A DNA stretch of 26,786 bases. Origin: Zygnema cylindricum. Lineage: Eukaryota > Streptophyta > Zygnematophyceae > Zygnematales > Zygnemataceae. The translations under genes were made by a program, and so were the position numbers. The notes below the pieces were generated by a model. That model made no database searches. It was not told the origin of the DNA and saw only the letters and a list, made by a program, of their open reading frames with translations. Below are positions 8,914-18,058 of the stretch, in pieces; the stretch's first letter is position 1, and every line of letters begins with the position of its first letter. Location of the stretch: NCBI GenBank assembly GCA_037447655.1, contig JBBHKE010000893.1, forward strand, positions 1 to 26,786, in the 5' to 3' direction.

Positions 8914-11900
8914 TCTCCATTCTACCTTCATCCACTCCACATTATAATATGTCACCTACAACAATTAAACAGTTTTGAGAAGGAAAAAAAGGAAAGAGCG
9001 AGAGGGGGAGAGAGAGATAAAGCTAACCTCGTAGAATTTCCCTTCAAATTTAGTCACTGAACCCAAAATACTCTCTCCACCAATATTTTTTTTCACTTCC
9101 ATTCCTATACACATATGCCCATCTCCATATTCTCCCGGAAGCTGCCAAAAAAAAAAAAAAGAGGATTCTTAATATTAATATAGAAGATTAATATTAGGGT
9201 TATTTGTTTTTTTTTTCTATTGAACAAAAATGAATTTACGCCCACTTATCCATAGTAAGTATAAAACGGAAAAGGGAGAGAGTGAAAATTGCTAAGATAT
9301 TTTTATATTTATTTTCAATTGAAAATATTGTATTTGCGCAGCTATTTAGTAGCTATAAAAAGTAAAAGAGGGAGGAGGGAAAAAAGGGGGAAAAATAAAG
9401 ACATGAAATGTCCTTCAAGAGTGGAGAAAGTAAATGACTGAAGAAGAGGACAATTATTTTAGAAACATACAAAATCAAGAATGATAAATAAAAAGGGACA
9501 AAAAAAAGAGATGAAAAGAAGAGGAAAAGAAAAGGAAAAGAAAAAAGGAAAAGAAAAGGAAAAGGAAATAGGAAAAAGGAAAAAGGAAAAATAAAGGAAA
9601 GGGAAAAGAAGAGGAGAAGAATAAAAAGAGGAATGTGAAAGAGTAGACCATCTCATGTATATGAAATCATCCTTGAAAAAAAACACCCAAAAAAAAAAAA
9701 CAAAAAAAATGAAAAAAAAAAAAGGGAAAAGAAAAAGAGAGAAAAGATAAAGTGAAGAGACAGTATTTCCGTGTCAGTGTCACTAGTGCCCTCCAAAAGA
9801 AAAATATGTAAAAAGAAGAAAAAGAAACGAAAAAGAAAAGGGCATAAAAACACGAGCAAAAAGAAAAGAAATAATAAACGACAAAAGAAAAAAAAAATCT
9901 TAAAACTAATTACTGGATATCGTGAATGTCGCAGAAACTAAATAACAAGAGCATAAAAACAAAAAAATAAAATAAATGAATAAAAAAATAACAAAAGAAG
10001 AAAAAAACCAACAAAACGAAAAAAAGCACACACACAACCCGCCAAAAAAAGAAAATAAACAAAGGGACTTTCTTAGCAATGAGAAAAAACCAACCGGATA
10101 TCGTGAATGCAAAGGAAGACGAACTTCTACGATAACTTCCATTTTCTCCCAATTAAAAACGTCCGTTTTTTTCGATTTAGAATCTTCCTTTTTTTCCGAT
10201 TCAAAAACTTCCACTCTTTCCATTTCCTCCGATTTCATAAATTCTGTTTTTTTGGATTTAAAAAACTCCGTTTTATCCGATTGAATTTCAGCAAAAGTTG
10301 ACACCTGGACAAATGAAATCGTCTCTTGTGCCCGAGTCGAGGGAGATTCGAGATCTATTTTCCCAAAAACTTCTACAGTCATAGGCCCTACAAATTTCAC
10401 CGAAAAAAAAATACAAGTTAAAACAAAGTACATTGTTTACAGGTCTTTCAGGGTTTTCAGGCTTTTTTAGCGTTTTAAAACGAAGAAACAAAGGTTTAAC
10501 CGCCAGTAACATCTATTTTAACTCTAGTAAATACCACATATTTCACCAAAAACTAAGTTAAAAAAGAAAAAAAAAGGTCAAACTAATAATAAATTATATT
10601 ATTAATAAATATATATTATTAATAAAAAATATATATATATAAATTATATATACATTAATATCATAAATTATATGATGTATTCATGTCAAGACAACAGAGG
10701 AGAGTGGAAGGGGGAGAGGGGAGGGAGAGTGGAAGGGGGCAAGGGAGAAAGGATTAAAAAAAAAACTCCAACATTCTCTCAGACATCCAACAGTATCCCG
10801 ATCAGAATCCGGCATATTACCCCATCTTCTTTCAGATAAGGAAAAAAAAAGGAAAAAAAAAATGGTTTTTATTGACTCACTATTTAGACGAGCTACCTCA
10901 AAAATATCCACAAAAACCTCTACGGGAAGATGCTCCAACAATCCGATTGTAACCAGGATTCTTTTTCCATTTTTTCTTAATGGAGTTTTTTCTCCATTCT
11001 TTTTCAAGTCCACGGGTTTGTCATTCTCAAAATTTGCTGAAATTTGTACTTTTCCCACCAATTTCAATCTGGTTATAAGCTCTCGATGCTGGCCTCGGCC
11101 AATCAGAGATCGCCACATGTCTGTTAGCTCCCAATGGTTTAAATCCTCTCTCGACTCCGGATCCTTCGGTTCTTCCGACAGTAAATTACTTTCTCCTTGG
11201 TTAGGAACAGGGGAGTCGGGGAAACCATTGGAAAACGAATCCGTTTTTTCCGTTCTCGACTCGTGACAGGTTCGTATTTGTTTAGCTTCTGCTTCTTCTT
11301 TAAAGGTAAAAGATAATGTTTGAGATTTTCCAAAAAAATTGTCGTACTCCACTGTTAAGCTCCTCCGGAGCACCTGCATGCTGCCACAAAGATCCTCCTA
11401 GTCTTCCTTATACGGGGTATACAAGACAAATATATTCTTATAAGGTGTCTCAACAGCAATTAGGTAACACTTCTCAAATTTTAATTACAATGTCAATGTG
11501 TTTGCCCATGCCCACACCCCAACCACACCCATGCCCATGTCCACGTTGTCAATGTCCATGTCAATCTCCATGCAAAAAAATCGCATCCATTTTGGGTGCG
11601 ATAAGTTTCCAAGGAAATTGCTTTTGCATAAACAAAGCAGTAGAAAAGCACATATACCGGGACCTAAAAACCACCCTGTCGATAAAATTTATAAGAGCCT
11701 TTAAATCACAAAATTCTTCCTCAAACAACACCTCCATAAATCAAAAGTTCTGAAAAAAAAAAACTTTTGAATTCACTATCCAGCTAACTGATGCAAAATC
11801 AAAAATATTCCTGGATCGCAGGATATTTTAAAAAATAAAAAAATGCAGTATGCTGCCCATCGCCTATATAGTTAATAACTCTAATTCGAGTGCGTGTTTT

Positions 11901-14251
11901 CTTTACTCAAAGACTTAAATCAGTCCTAAAAACATTATTTAGTTAAGTGGCCCATAACGAGCCATGTGGCAAAACATAAATTAGTGTAGTCAATACGAAA
12001 TCAACTTTGACGTCAATTATTCACTTTACTTTAATAGCCATATTAAATGTGGTGGTAGTGACAAACCTTCCATGAGTACAATGACGAGTTGAGAGAGAGG
12101 GCCCGTTGCCTTAACTTTTTCACGAGAGGAATGACAGAATCATTGATATTCTTGTCATCCACCTCATAATTAAAGCCTTCTAAAGTAAATAGTGATGGCC
12201 ATCCTTTAACAATATTTTTCCAGCTTTCTGAGCTTGAAGGGTGCCATAGACCAATGGCTTCTCCTAGTCTCGGTTTCCGTTCTCCTCCTTGTTTTCCTAT
12301 ATCAAAAGTTGACTGAGCAGTAAGAAGAAGAGAGTCGAGAGGATATGGGAGCCATAAAATTGTACTTAGGAAATTTTTGGGTTTTTTTCCGACTTCCCAT
12401 TTGGGATTATCTTTATCTTCTCCCTCTGAATCTCCAATATCCTCTCCCTTTGAATCGCTTTTCGAGGTTCTTTTTGACATATTTGAATAGTTGAATTCTT
12501 GTCGACAAAGACTTTCTCCGATATTTGAACAGATCGATTGGCTTAACCGAAGGCCTATTTCTTGTAACCATGTTGAATTTTCTAAAAAATTATTTGATAA
12601 ACTTATTTCCTCCTCCATTTTTTGAGTTGATTCACTGGTCTGTATCTGAACTTGCAGTTGAAGGCCAGTCGGTCCCACGGGCCGACACTGTGCAAGGGAG
12701 GAGGGAGGAGGGAGGGAGAAAGGAGAGGGAGGAAAGGGAGGAGAAGAGGCAGGGGAGGAAGAGGAAGGGAGAGAGAGGGAGGAATGGAGAGAGAGACAGG
12801 AGAGGGGAAGGGAAAGGGAACGGAGAAGGAGGAAGGGTAAAGTTAAGAACAGAGAGGAGGTGAGGCTTGAGGGAAGGAACAAGTTTATGAAAGGGCGAGA
12901 AAGGTGAAAAAGAAGGAAAGCGAGAGGGAGAGATAAGTCGACCAATAAGAGGAGGGTATCTGGCCTTATTTAAATTTGATTAAGAAAAAAAAAAGTTTCG
13001 CGTCACCAAAAGTATGTCAGGAAAACGATGAGAAGCCATTTTGAGTCATATAAAAGATAGAACTAGCAATAGACAACAGAAAAAGAGAAGTGATAAAATG
13101 TTCCAAGAACCTTTTAATAACATCTCTAAAAAAAAGAATATGCAAATGGAGAAGAAAAGAGAAGAGAGTAGGACTCATAAAACTAAAGTCCAGAGAAATG
13201 TGGCCATTTTAGACGTTTTTAGCTCAAATTATACAAAATTTTAAGAAATCTTACTAAACCTTGATAAATTTTACTGTATCGCACTACATTTTAGTAAGTT
13301 TCACTAAATTTTATTAAATGTTCCTGTATCTAATTAAATTTTAATATTTTTTCCTAAATTCTTCTGAATTTCACTAAATTCCTAAATCATACAAAATTTA
13401 AATTTAGATTTGACTAAATCTTTTTAAATCTTACTTAAGTTTTCTAAATCTTACCAATGATTACTAGAATAAACTAAATCTTACTGCACCTAAGTACATT
13501 TTACTTGTTCTTGATAAATTTTACAGAACTCAATAAATTTAACTAAACTTTCTTATTAAAATTTTAATCAAGAATGTATTGCAAGCATATTCTCAAAATT
13601 ATAACTATGGTTGAAAATAATAAGGAGAGAGGGGAGGGATGGAGGGCAGGAGCGAGGAAAAAAAGAAAAGGTCCACAAATAAGGAGTAATAAGCGAAACA
13701 AAAAAACAAAAAATAACCATAATCAAAGAGGAAAAGGAGGGGAGAAAACTCACAGTCATTTGATCCTCCACGAGAACAAAATGTAAGGATTTAACTCCAC
13801 GTGGCAGTCTGAGACCAAGCAGCCATTTGAAAAAAATTGTCGTATTCTCTCCATCAGCTCCAACTCCAACCAGAGGAAAACAACTATCTTCGATGTCTTC
13901 ATTGTCTTTTTTACCCTTTTTGACTTCATCGCTTCTATTGTCTTTATTGTCTTTTTTGGCTTCCTTTTCTTTACTGTTTTTACTGTCTTTGTTTTCTTTA
14001 TTTACACAAAAGGCGTTCTTAATCAAAGAAAATTCGTAAGAACTTCTAATCAAAGGAAGAGAGTTATCATCATTTTTTTGTAAAAATGAACATTTCCTAT
14101 TTTCTGGAGATTCTCCGAGAGAAAAATGTCTTTCTTGAAAAATTAGGGTTTCTTGAAACGGATCAGTAGTGAAGAATCCTCTTACTAATGAACTCGTAAA
14201 ACACCAAACTATGAAGAATGTTACAAAATTTGAACATGTAAACTTAACCAT
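6512..14251 (-). CDS. PIGX: PIG-X/Pbn1-like subunit of GPI mannosyltransferase I (five exons)
   Basis: Exons run on the minus strand: 14251-13754, 12687-12067, 11373-10881, 10387-10095 and 6958-6512. Junction phases (0, 0, 1, 0) agree and give 783 residues. Seen in the product: a hydrophobic signal peptide (about 1-25); GRGQHREL (465-472); LEHLPVEVFVDIFEV (519-533); KIDLESP (about 547-553); PLHSRYP (629-635); IPTPFLV (657-663); VWTIPAG (743-749); one membrane helix (about 756-775) and a short tail. This order matches the PIG-X/Pbn1 family: an HR motif, LP..fvD.fE, DLE.P, a 'plH.RYp' motif, then a C-terminal membrane segment. In yeast and animals this ER protein stabilises PIG-M/Gpi14, which adds the first mannose to the GPI anchor precursor. 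The protein is longer than human PIG-X because of a Pbn1-like N-terminal region and charged low-complexity insertions. The exon 3 acceptor and exon 2 donor are the weakest splice calls. Confidence 0.8.
7046..7170 (+). repeat. 125-bp direct repeat, copy 1
   Basis: Identical base for base to 9710-9834 (offset 2664) as read by eye. It contains the unique core ACAGTATTTCCGTGTCAGTG. A partial third copy of one end (CACTAGTGCC then AAAAGAAAAA) lies at about 7015-7036. Confidence 0.9.
7200..7500 (+). repeat. degenerate ATA/ATC trinucleotide field
   Basis: Runs of ATA, AAT and ATC words (for example TAATAATAATAATGATAATA) within the intron. Simple-sequence DNA with no coding content. Confidence 0.7.
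7610..8160 (+). repeat. degenerate TTGATAATT minisatellite field
   Basis: Dozens of diverged copies of the words TTGATAATT, AATTGATAAT and AATTTGATAA without a fixed period. It looks like an old AT minisatellite or slippage field inside the intron. Confidence 0.7.
8711..9016 (+). repeat. three tandem units of about 100 bp with GA tails
   Basis: Units begin at about 8711, 8818 and 8911. Each starts ACTCTCCATT(C/T)TACCT, continues with CCTACAACAATTAAACA and TTTGAGAA, and ends in a GA-rich tail. The tail of the middle unit has expanded into a pure (AG)n run at 8879-8910. Confidence 0.8.
9710..9834 (+). repeat. 125-bp direct repeat, copy 2
   Basis: Second copy of the 125-bp repeat within the same intron; the sequences diverge on both sides. 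On the gene strand it reads as a pyrimidine tract followed by GGCACTAGTGACACTGACAC, so it could be mistaken for an exon, but no family match is visible. Confidence 0.9.
10095..10387 (-). CDS. PIGX: PIG-X-like gene, exon 4
   Basis: The acceptor TTTGTAG (10388) is phase 1 and completes an arginine codon split with exon 3. Encodes KIDLESP, then an insertion of degenerate KSKKTEF-like repeats (about residues 575-615), then PLHSRYP at the donor. A 14-bp word at the exon end (10096-10109) recurs in the intron at 9915-9928. Confidence 0.75.
10881..11373 (-). CDS. PIGX: PIG-X-like gene, exon 3 (start of PIG-X domain)
   Basis: Encodes 164 codons plus one base. The acceptor GCATGCAG is chosen because it is phase 0 with exon 2; its upstream tract is poor, so this boundary is the least sure. 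The donor GTGAGT (10880-10875) is a perfect consensus. Carries the GRGQHREL motif and the LP..VFVDIFE motif that define the family. Confidence 0.7.
11374..12066 (-). other. intron 2 of the PIG-X-like gene
   Basis: About 690 bases, no exon seen. Near 11490-11570 there is a degenerate CCATGTCCA/CCATGCCC hexamer field that opens short frames. A word at 11869-11893 (TTAATAACTCTAATTCGAG) resembles the ends of the TA element family described at 21775, perhaps an eroded copy. Confidence 0.55.
12067..12687 (-). CDS. PIGX: PIG-X-like gene, exon 2
   Basis: Encodes residues 167-373 (207 codons, phase 0 at both ends). The acceptor is TTGCACAG after a very long pyrimidine tract (12690-12900 on this strand), the start is CRPVGPTGLQLQVQIQ, and the donor is GTTTGT (12066 down), which is not ideal. 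Contains an acidic serine/lysine insertion (SKSDSKGEDIGDSEGEDKD). The open frame runs upstream into the pyrimidine tract as leucine/serine/proline strings, which are intron. Confidence 0.7.
12688..13753 (-). other. intron 1 of the PIG-X-like gene
   Basis: About 1.07 kb. The end near the acceptor (12690-12920) is an unusually long pyrimidine tract on the gene strand. The middle (about 13245-13560) is a degenerate field of TTTACTAAATT-like words. No exon seen. Confidence 0.6.
13754..14251 (-). CDS. PIGX: PIG-X-like gene, exon 1 (signal peptide)
   Basis: Encodes residues 1-166, starting MVKFTCSNFVTFFIVWCF, a typical signal peptide; the ATG at 14251 is chosen for this reason. A lysine/aspartate/asparagine-rich insertion covers about residues 84-122. 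The exon ends after ATG ACT at a consensus donor, GTGAGT (13753-13748), phase 0. The end LRLPRGVKSLHFVLVEDQ looks like a beta strand of the N-terminal domain. Confidence 0.75.
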
Positions 14252-14540
14252 CGTTGTTTTATAGTAATAACTACAATGGAAAACAAAACAAAAAAGTTAA
14301 ATATGTGTCATTTCAGAAAATTAAATTTATTCAAATGTCACTTCTAAGCATGCGTAGTTTTAAAGTCACTTCAATGTACACATGTACTATATTAACCCTA
14401 AAAAAAACCCTAAAAAGGTCAAGAACTGGGCACGCGAGACACCGTTCCATGATTCGTCGAACTTTACCTTTCTCTAATTTAACCGTTCATTTCACTCGCA
14501 CTAAATATGCACTAAAATAAGTGAGTGCGCACTAAAAAGT
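14252..14540 (-). promoter_or_regulatory. upstream region of the PIG-X-like gene
   Basis: The 5' side of the start codon contains CTATAAAAC only 6-14 bases before the ATG, too close for a classical TATA box unless the leader is very short. TTTTCCATTGTAG just upstream could be the acceptor of a leader intron. CCCTAAAAA motifs lie at about 14393-14418. Nothing decisive can be called. Confidence 0.25.
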
Positions 14541-14758
14541 GTGCAGGTGAAAATTCAAAACGTTTTGGATCAAAATAAAGTGAGAAAGCTTGTCGGTGGT
14601 TCGCACGGAATACGATTTGAAAGGTTTGGTGCAATGTTTGTAAACCAGAATGAAAATTGTCGTTTGTCGTCATGCTACATCGACCGTCGGAAATTTTTCG
14701 TGGTAAACTTTCTTCCTTTTTTTTTATAGAAGTTTGGTGCAAATACAGGCGATGTGAC

Positions 14759-14887
14759 ATGGGCACAAAAATACTAACACCTTCGACTACCAAAGAAGAA
14801 ATAGAAGAAGATTTTATCAACAAAACAGGGACGGTTAAACCATCTCAAGTACAAAAGTTGATTGAAATGGAAAATTTTAACCATTAA
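14759..14887 (+). CDS. possible short coding segment, unknown
   Basis: An ATG-to-stop frame of 42 codons (MGTKILTPSTTKEEIEED...) follows a T-rich stretch ending TTTATAG at 14729. A second open segment in another frame lies just before it (14541-14705) and ends near a GTAAAC donor. The two would be separated by a candidate intron of only 27 bases. The opposite strand is also open over the same region (14823-14512), so at most one is real. No domain is recognised; this is a weak call. Confidence 0.15.
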   Translation: MGTKILTPSTTKEEIEEDFINKTGTVKPSQVQKLIEMENFNH

Positions 14888-15512
14888 ACTCTAAAGTTGG
14901 AAAACCAAAAAGTAAGAACAAAAACTACAAAAGCTAAGCAACACTAAGAGCAAGACATTGAAAGCAAAAAACAAATACAAATATCGAAACCAACTGCAAG
15001 GGCACTAAACACCATGCTATACACAAACTCTAAAGGACAAAATGGGTCGTTGGCTAAAACCTAAAACAAGTCCACACTAAAGGTCAGGAACGGCAAATAT
15101 CATCGATGTGCACCAAGTGGCCCGCAAGTAAATCTCTCAGTCCACGACCACCATTCACCACCGTGCTTTGTCGGATGAGGGTCGATGCTTGGGACCGTTG
15201 AAGGGCGACCGAGATATGTTGGCGGTAAAACGATATACCGGCTTATCAAGTGAATATATCAGCAAAATATCGCAATATTGATCGTCTCGATACATCGAAG
15301 GGATATATCAATTACCGGGTACCCAAAATTAGGTACACATCGAATAACGGCAAAGGGCCTTCGATACACAACATTAGAATCTACTTTTAGACATGTAATG
15401 AACTCGCTCCCGTTCCGTTACTTGCAACGGAATAAGAGTTTTTCAATGACATGGCTAACTCCTTTATTTAGAGAACTGACAAAAATTTGCAACCGAATGC
15501 ACATTAAAAAAT

Positions 15513-15612
15513 GAACTGAAAAACTGAAGAACTGAGGGAACTGAAAAACTGGAGAACTGAGGGAACTGAAAAACTGAAGAACTGAGAGAACTGAAAAGCT
15601 GAAGAACTGAGG
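15513..15612 (+). repeat. 25-bp minisatellite, four copies
   Basis: Units start at 15513, 15538, 15563 and 15588 with period 25. Each reads GAACTGAAAAACTGAAGAAC followed by TGAGG, with few differences. Within the unit the word AACTGA is itself repeated. Confidence 0.9.
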
Positions 15613-16045
15613 AACAAACCGAAGAATGCCTCTATGTGAATAAAACTGAAAACCAAAAGTTCACAAGGAATCAAGAGTTTTTAGTATCCTCTAGAGTTGT
15701 ATATTTATTCATCGATTTTTTGGAAATTCTTGAAAAACAACTTAGAGAGGGTGGTTATTAAACTAAAAAATGGCTGTCAACAAAGTGAAAACTTTACACT
15801 ATTTTTCCAGGCCAAATAAAAGTAAGTAAATAGCATGAAAACCACCCTAAATCCGATAAACTTGAAGAAAAATACCCACTCATTTAGCGGGCTGGAAAAT
15901 GGGGTAACTTCAAATTCCCAAATTAAACAAAATGTGTAGATTTGCCAAAAAAAAAAAGAGCGAATAAAACTAAGTGCACATCTTGGTTGAAAAAGCTCGT
16001 CTCTTTATTGCACTACAATAAGACGGCCGTCTCCTTTGTCACCGC

Positions 16046-16221
16046 CTTTTTCTCTCTTTGTCTCTCTCTCTTTTTCTCTCGCTCTCTTTCTCTTTCTCCA
16101 TGTCTCTCTCTTTCTTTCTCTCCCTCTCTCTCTCTCTCTCTCTTTCTCTTTCTCCCTCTTTCTCCCTCTTTCTCCCTCTTCCTCTCTCTTTTTTCTCTCT
16201 TCCTCTCTCTCTCTCTCCCTG
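16046..16221 (+). repeat. CT-rich polypyrimidine tract
   Basis: About 180 bases of CTCTCTTTCTC-type sequence ending CCCTGTTTCAG, which would be an excellent splice acceptor on the plus strand. No convincing exon follows it, so it is recorded as simple sequence. Confidence 0.7.
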
Positions 16222-16374
16222 TTTCAGGCAGGCTTGTCATGACCTACTGGATCTAGAAGTGAAAAAAAAAAGTTTCAGAAAAAGAGGAGCTTCTATTTCC
16301 AAAAACTAATAAATTTCCGTTTTATCCTTTTGTTTGTCCTTTTGTATTCAGTTTTATATTTAATTTTTTGTACA

Positions 16375-17870
16375 ATGAATCAAACTACCGGCTCCGAGGA
16401 AGAGTCCAAAAACTGCTGCGCTCCCAAGTGTTGTTTGTCCTATATATCGAACTTTGTGCAATCCCGGTATCTGTACAATAATACAACAAAAAAGGGATAA
16501 GACAACAAAAATAAAGAACAGTTCAATCATTGTGTTTAAAAAAAAGGGATCAAGTTCAATCCCGGTATCTGTATAATAATAGAGACAAAAACAAGGGATA
16601 AGACAAGAAAATAAAAAAGGTTCAATCCTGGTATCTGTACAATAATAGCAGGCAAGGAAAGACGAAAGAAAAGGACTCAGGATCCTTAAACCTTCGATAT
16701 CCGAACGACAATTAAATACAAGGAAAAGATAGCGGTCAGTTTGGATTAGGAGATCTCAAAACAACACCGTGAATTGCTATTCTGGCTATCTTTATTAGAG
16801 CCAATAACATAAATTCAGACGAGACTTTTTTTAGCCGAAAATCATAAAATAGTGTTGACAACACTATTTGAGGAAGCGGACTACAACCTGCCACGCCTCC
16901 TTGCACTAAATTAGTATTATATATTCTAATTTCACTTTGACACAAATAAAATCTTAACGCTAATAGCGATGAGCAGTCTAGTACACCGTCGATCGTATTT
17001 AGCGTGTATGTTTTTTTTGTCTCTTAAAACATCTTTTCTCCGTACATACATGTCGGATTGTGGATCTGACGGTTGCGATTGAAAGGTTGTATTCTCAGCT
17101 TACGAATGGCGGTCTTAAATTGAAAATTGGACAAATGTGTACGGAGATAAGATGTTTTCAGTGGCGAAAAAAACATACACGCTAAATACGATCGACGGTG
17201 TAGCGTAAAGAATTTTTTAACGTGAAGACTGTTTTAGTGTTGATAATTATAATTCCGGTGGACAATATAATATAATAATATATAGAACATCGTGGACGAT
17301 TGTGAACCACAAGTTAAGAAGCAAAGGATTAAGATTATTAAAGCTATTTTATGTTCAGAGGGCAAAAAAAAAGGGACTGAATTAGTGTTATTAATTCTAA
17401 TAGCGATCACGGTATGATACAGTTCTGACAAGGTAAAAAAAGGTGTACAGGTAAAGAAATCCCACTGTAAAAAAACAACTGAATAAGGTTTCTTCCACCA
17501 TTGATCTAAAAAACAATAAGACGAGACATACAATACAAATAACGAATGAAAATCTAAACACCCAATAATCTATATTTATATCTACGTTTTCTTCCCTTGT
17601 TCCACTACATCTCCAACTAAACCTAAATCAGATGTACTCAAATAAGGTTTATACTGTTCAGTCCATTAAAGAATGGTTTTTGTTACCAAACAAAAAATGT
17701 AACGAACAAAACGTATATTTCATCTGCAAGAATCCTCCCCCTCCCTCCTCCCCATCCCCTTCTCTCTTCCCTTTGTTATAGCCCTTCATCCTCTAAACAC
17801 TTCTCTCTCTCTGAACCCTTCTCTCCCTTTCTTCTGCAGAAACAATACCAAACAAGTTCAACTAAATTAG
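16375..17870 (+). CDS. possible two-exon small protein, unknown
   Basis: Exon 1 at 16375-16466 reads MNQTTGSEEESKNCCAPKCC and then a short hydrophobic stretch (LSYISNFVQS). It ends at a possible donor, CCCG|GTATCT. The best plus-strand acceptor downstream is CTTTCTTCTGCAG at 17839, behind a long pyrimidine tract. Using it (exon 2 at 17840-17870) restores frame and gives a 40-residue product ending at TAG. The intron would contain the inverted-repeat element at 16984-17200. Without splicing the frame stops after 41 codons at 16500. No family is recognised; this is a hypothesis resting on one good acceptor. Confidence 0.25.
16459..16647 (+). repeat. three dispersed copies of a 25-bp word
   Basis: CAATCCCGGTATCTGTACAA followed by TAATA occurs at 16459-16483, 16557-16581 and 16623-16647 with one or two changes. 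The copies are 98 and 66 bases apart. The first spans the candidate donor of the small gene at 16375, so the donor site itself has been triplicated. Confidence 0.85.
16765..17413 (+). mobile_element. diverged TA-type element hosting a MITE
   Basis: The left end CACCGTGAATTGCTATT (16765) and the inverted right end AATAGCGATCACGGT (about 17399-17413) resemble the terminal repeats of the element at 21775-23012. Both ends have mismatches and the TA flanks are lost. The 217-bp inverted-repeat element lies inside. The call rests on terminal similarity only. Confidence 0.35.
16984..17200 (+). mobile_element. 217-bp MITE, TA target site
   Basis: Flanked by TA on both sides (16982-16983 and 17201-17202). 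Left terminal repeat CACCGTCGATCGTATTTAGC continues as a perfect inverted match for 34 bases, and weaker complementarity continues to about 70 bases, including AAAACATCTT(T/A)TCTCCGTAC. There is no coding capacity. Size, TA flanks and long terminal repeats fit a Tc1/mariner-type miniature element. The end sequence resembles the TACACCGTGAATCGC family nearby. Confidence 0.85.
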
Positions 17871-18058
17871 ATTAAATTTTCTTTTAAAATTAAATATTTC
17901 TTTTTTCTGGAACAAAAAATCCACACAAAAGATTTTCGTACCTTGTATCGAAAAGCTTCATAGGTTCCATAAACGGCTCCTGTACGCCCTCTCCTCCCCC
18001 CCAAAAAAAACCCATTGTAAACAAAAACCCTTAAAGAAAATAACTCAAAAACAATAAA
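17203..18058. other. non-coding stretch with strong plus-strand acceptor
   Basis: Mostly AT-rich. From 17730 to 17838 it carries a long pyrimidine tract ending TTCTTCTGCAG, the best-looking plus-strand acceptor in the neighbourhood. Beyond 17871 nothing is recognised. Confidence 0.4.

Larger units (their letters stand above)
6959..10094 (-). other. intron 4 of the PIG-X-like gene, repeat-filled
   Basis: A 3.1-kb intron inferred from the phase-compatible join between PLHSRYP (exon 4) and the last exon. It holds the two identical 125-bp repeats, trinucleotide ATA tracts (about 7200-7500), a degenerate TTGATAATT field (about 7610-8160), a triplicated CT/GA unit (8711-9016) and A/G-rich DNA (about 9490-9640). 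No convincing exon was found inside. Confidence 0.65.
14888..16374. other. non-coding stretch with small repeats
   Basis: No gene seen. From about 15205 to 15330 it holds a cluster of GATATATC/CGATAT words ending in CCGGGTACCCAA. This resembles the internal and terminal style of the hAT-type element at 23013-23800 and may be an eroded relative. It also contains the 25-bp minisatellite and a CT tract listed separately. Confidence 0.5.

Noticed and set aside
9653-9859. Phenylalanine-rich minus-strand frame shared with 6995-7180
   Set aside because: The similarity is due to the 125-bp DNA repeat and its A/G flanks, with no evidence of selection on the protein.
12691-12945. N-terminal part of the 300-codon minus-strand frame (leucine/serine/proline-rich)
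   Set aside because: This is the pyrimidine tract before the exon 2 acceptor. Real coding sequence begins at 12687.
13568-13752. Extension of the exon 1 frame past MTVSFLPSF
   Set aside because: A consensus GTGAGT donor at 13753 and the phase match to exon 2 place this in the intron; its hydrophobic wording is not needed for the family.
12067-14251. PIG-T (GPI transamidase) as identity of the gene
   Set aside because: The N-terminal part has a loosely PIG-T-like pattern, but the C-terminal half carries the PIG-X/Pbn1 motif order, which PIG-T lacks.
16013-16309. Overlapping leucine/serine and arginine/glutamate frames
   Set aside because: Translations of a CT tract on both strands.
16623-16647. 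tRNA T-arm-like GGTTCAATCC words
   Set aside because: No acceptor stem, D arm or anticodon arm can be built around any of the three copies.
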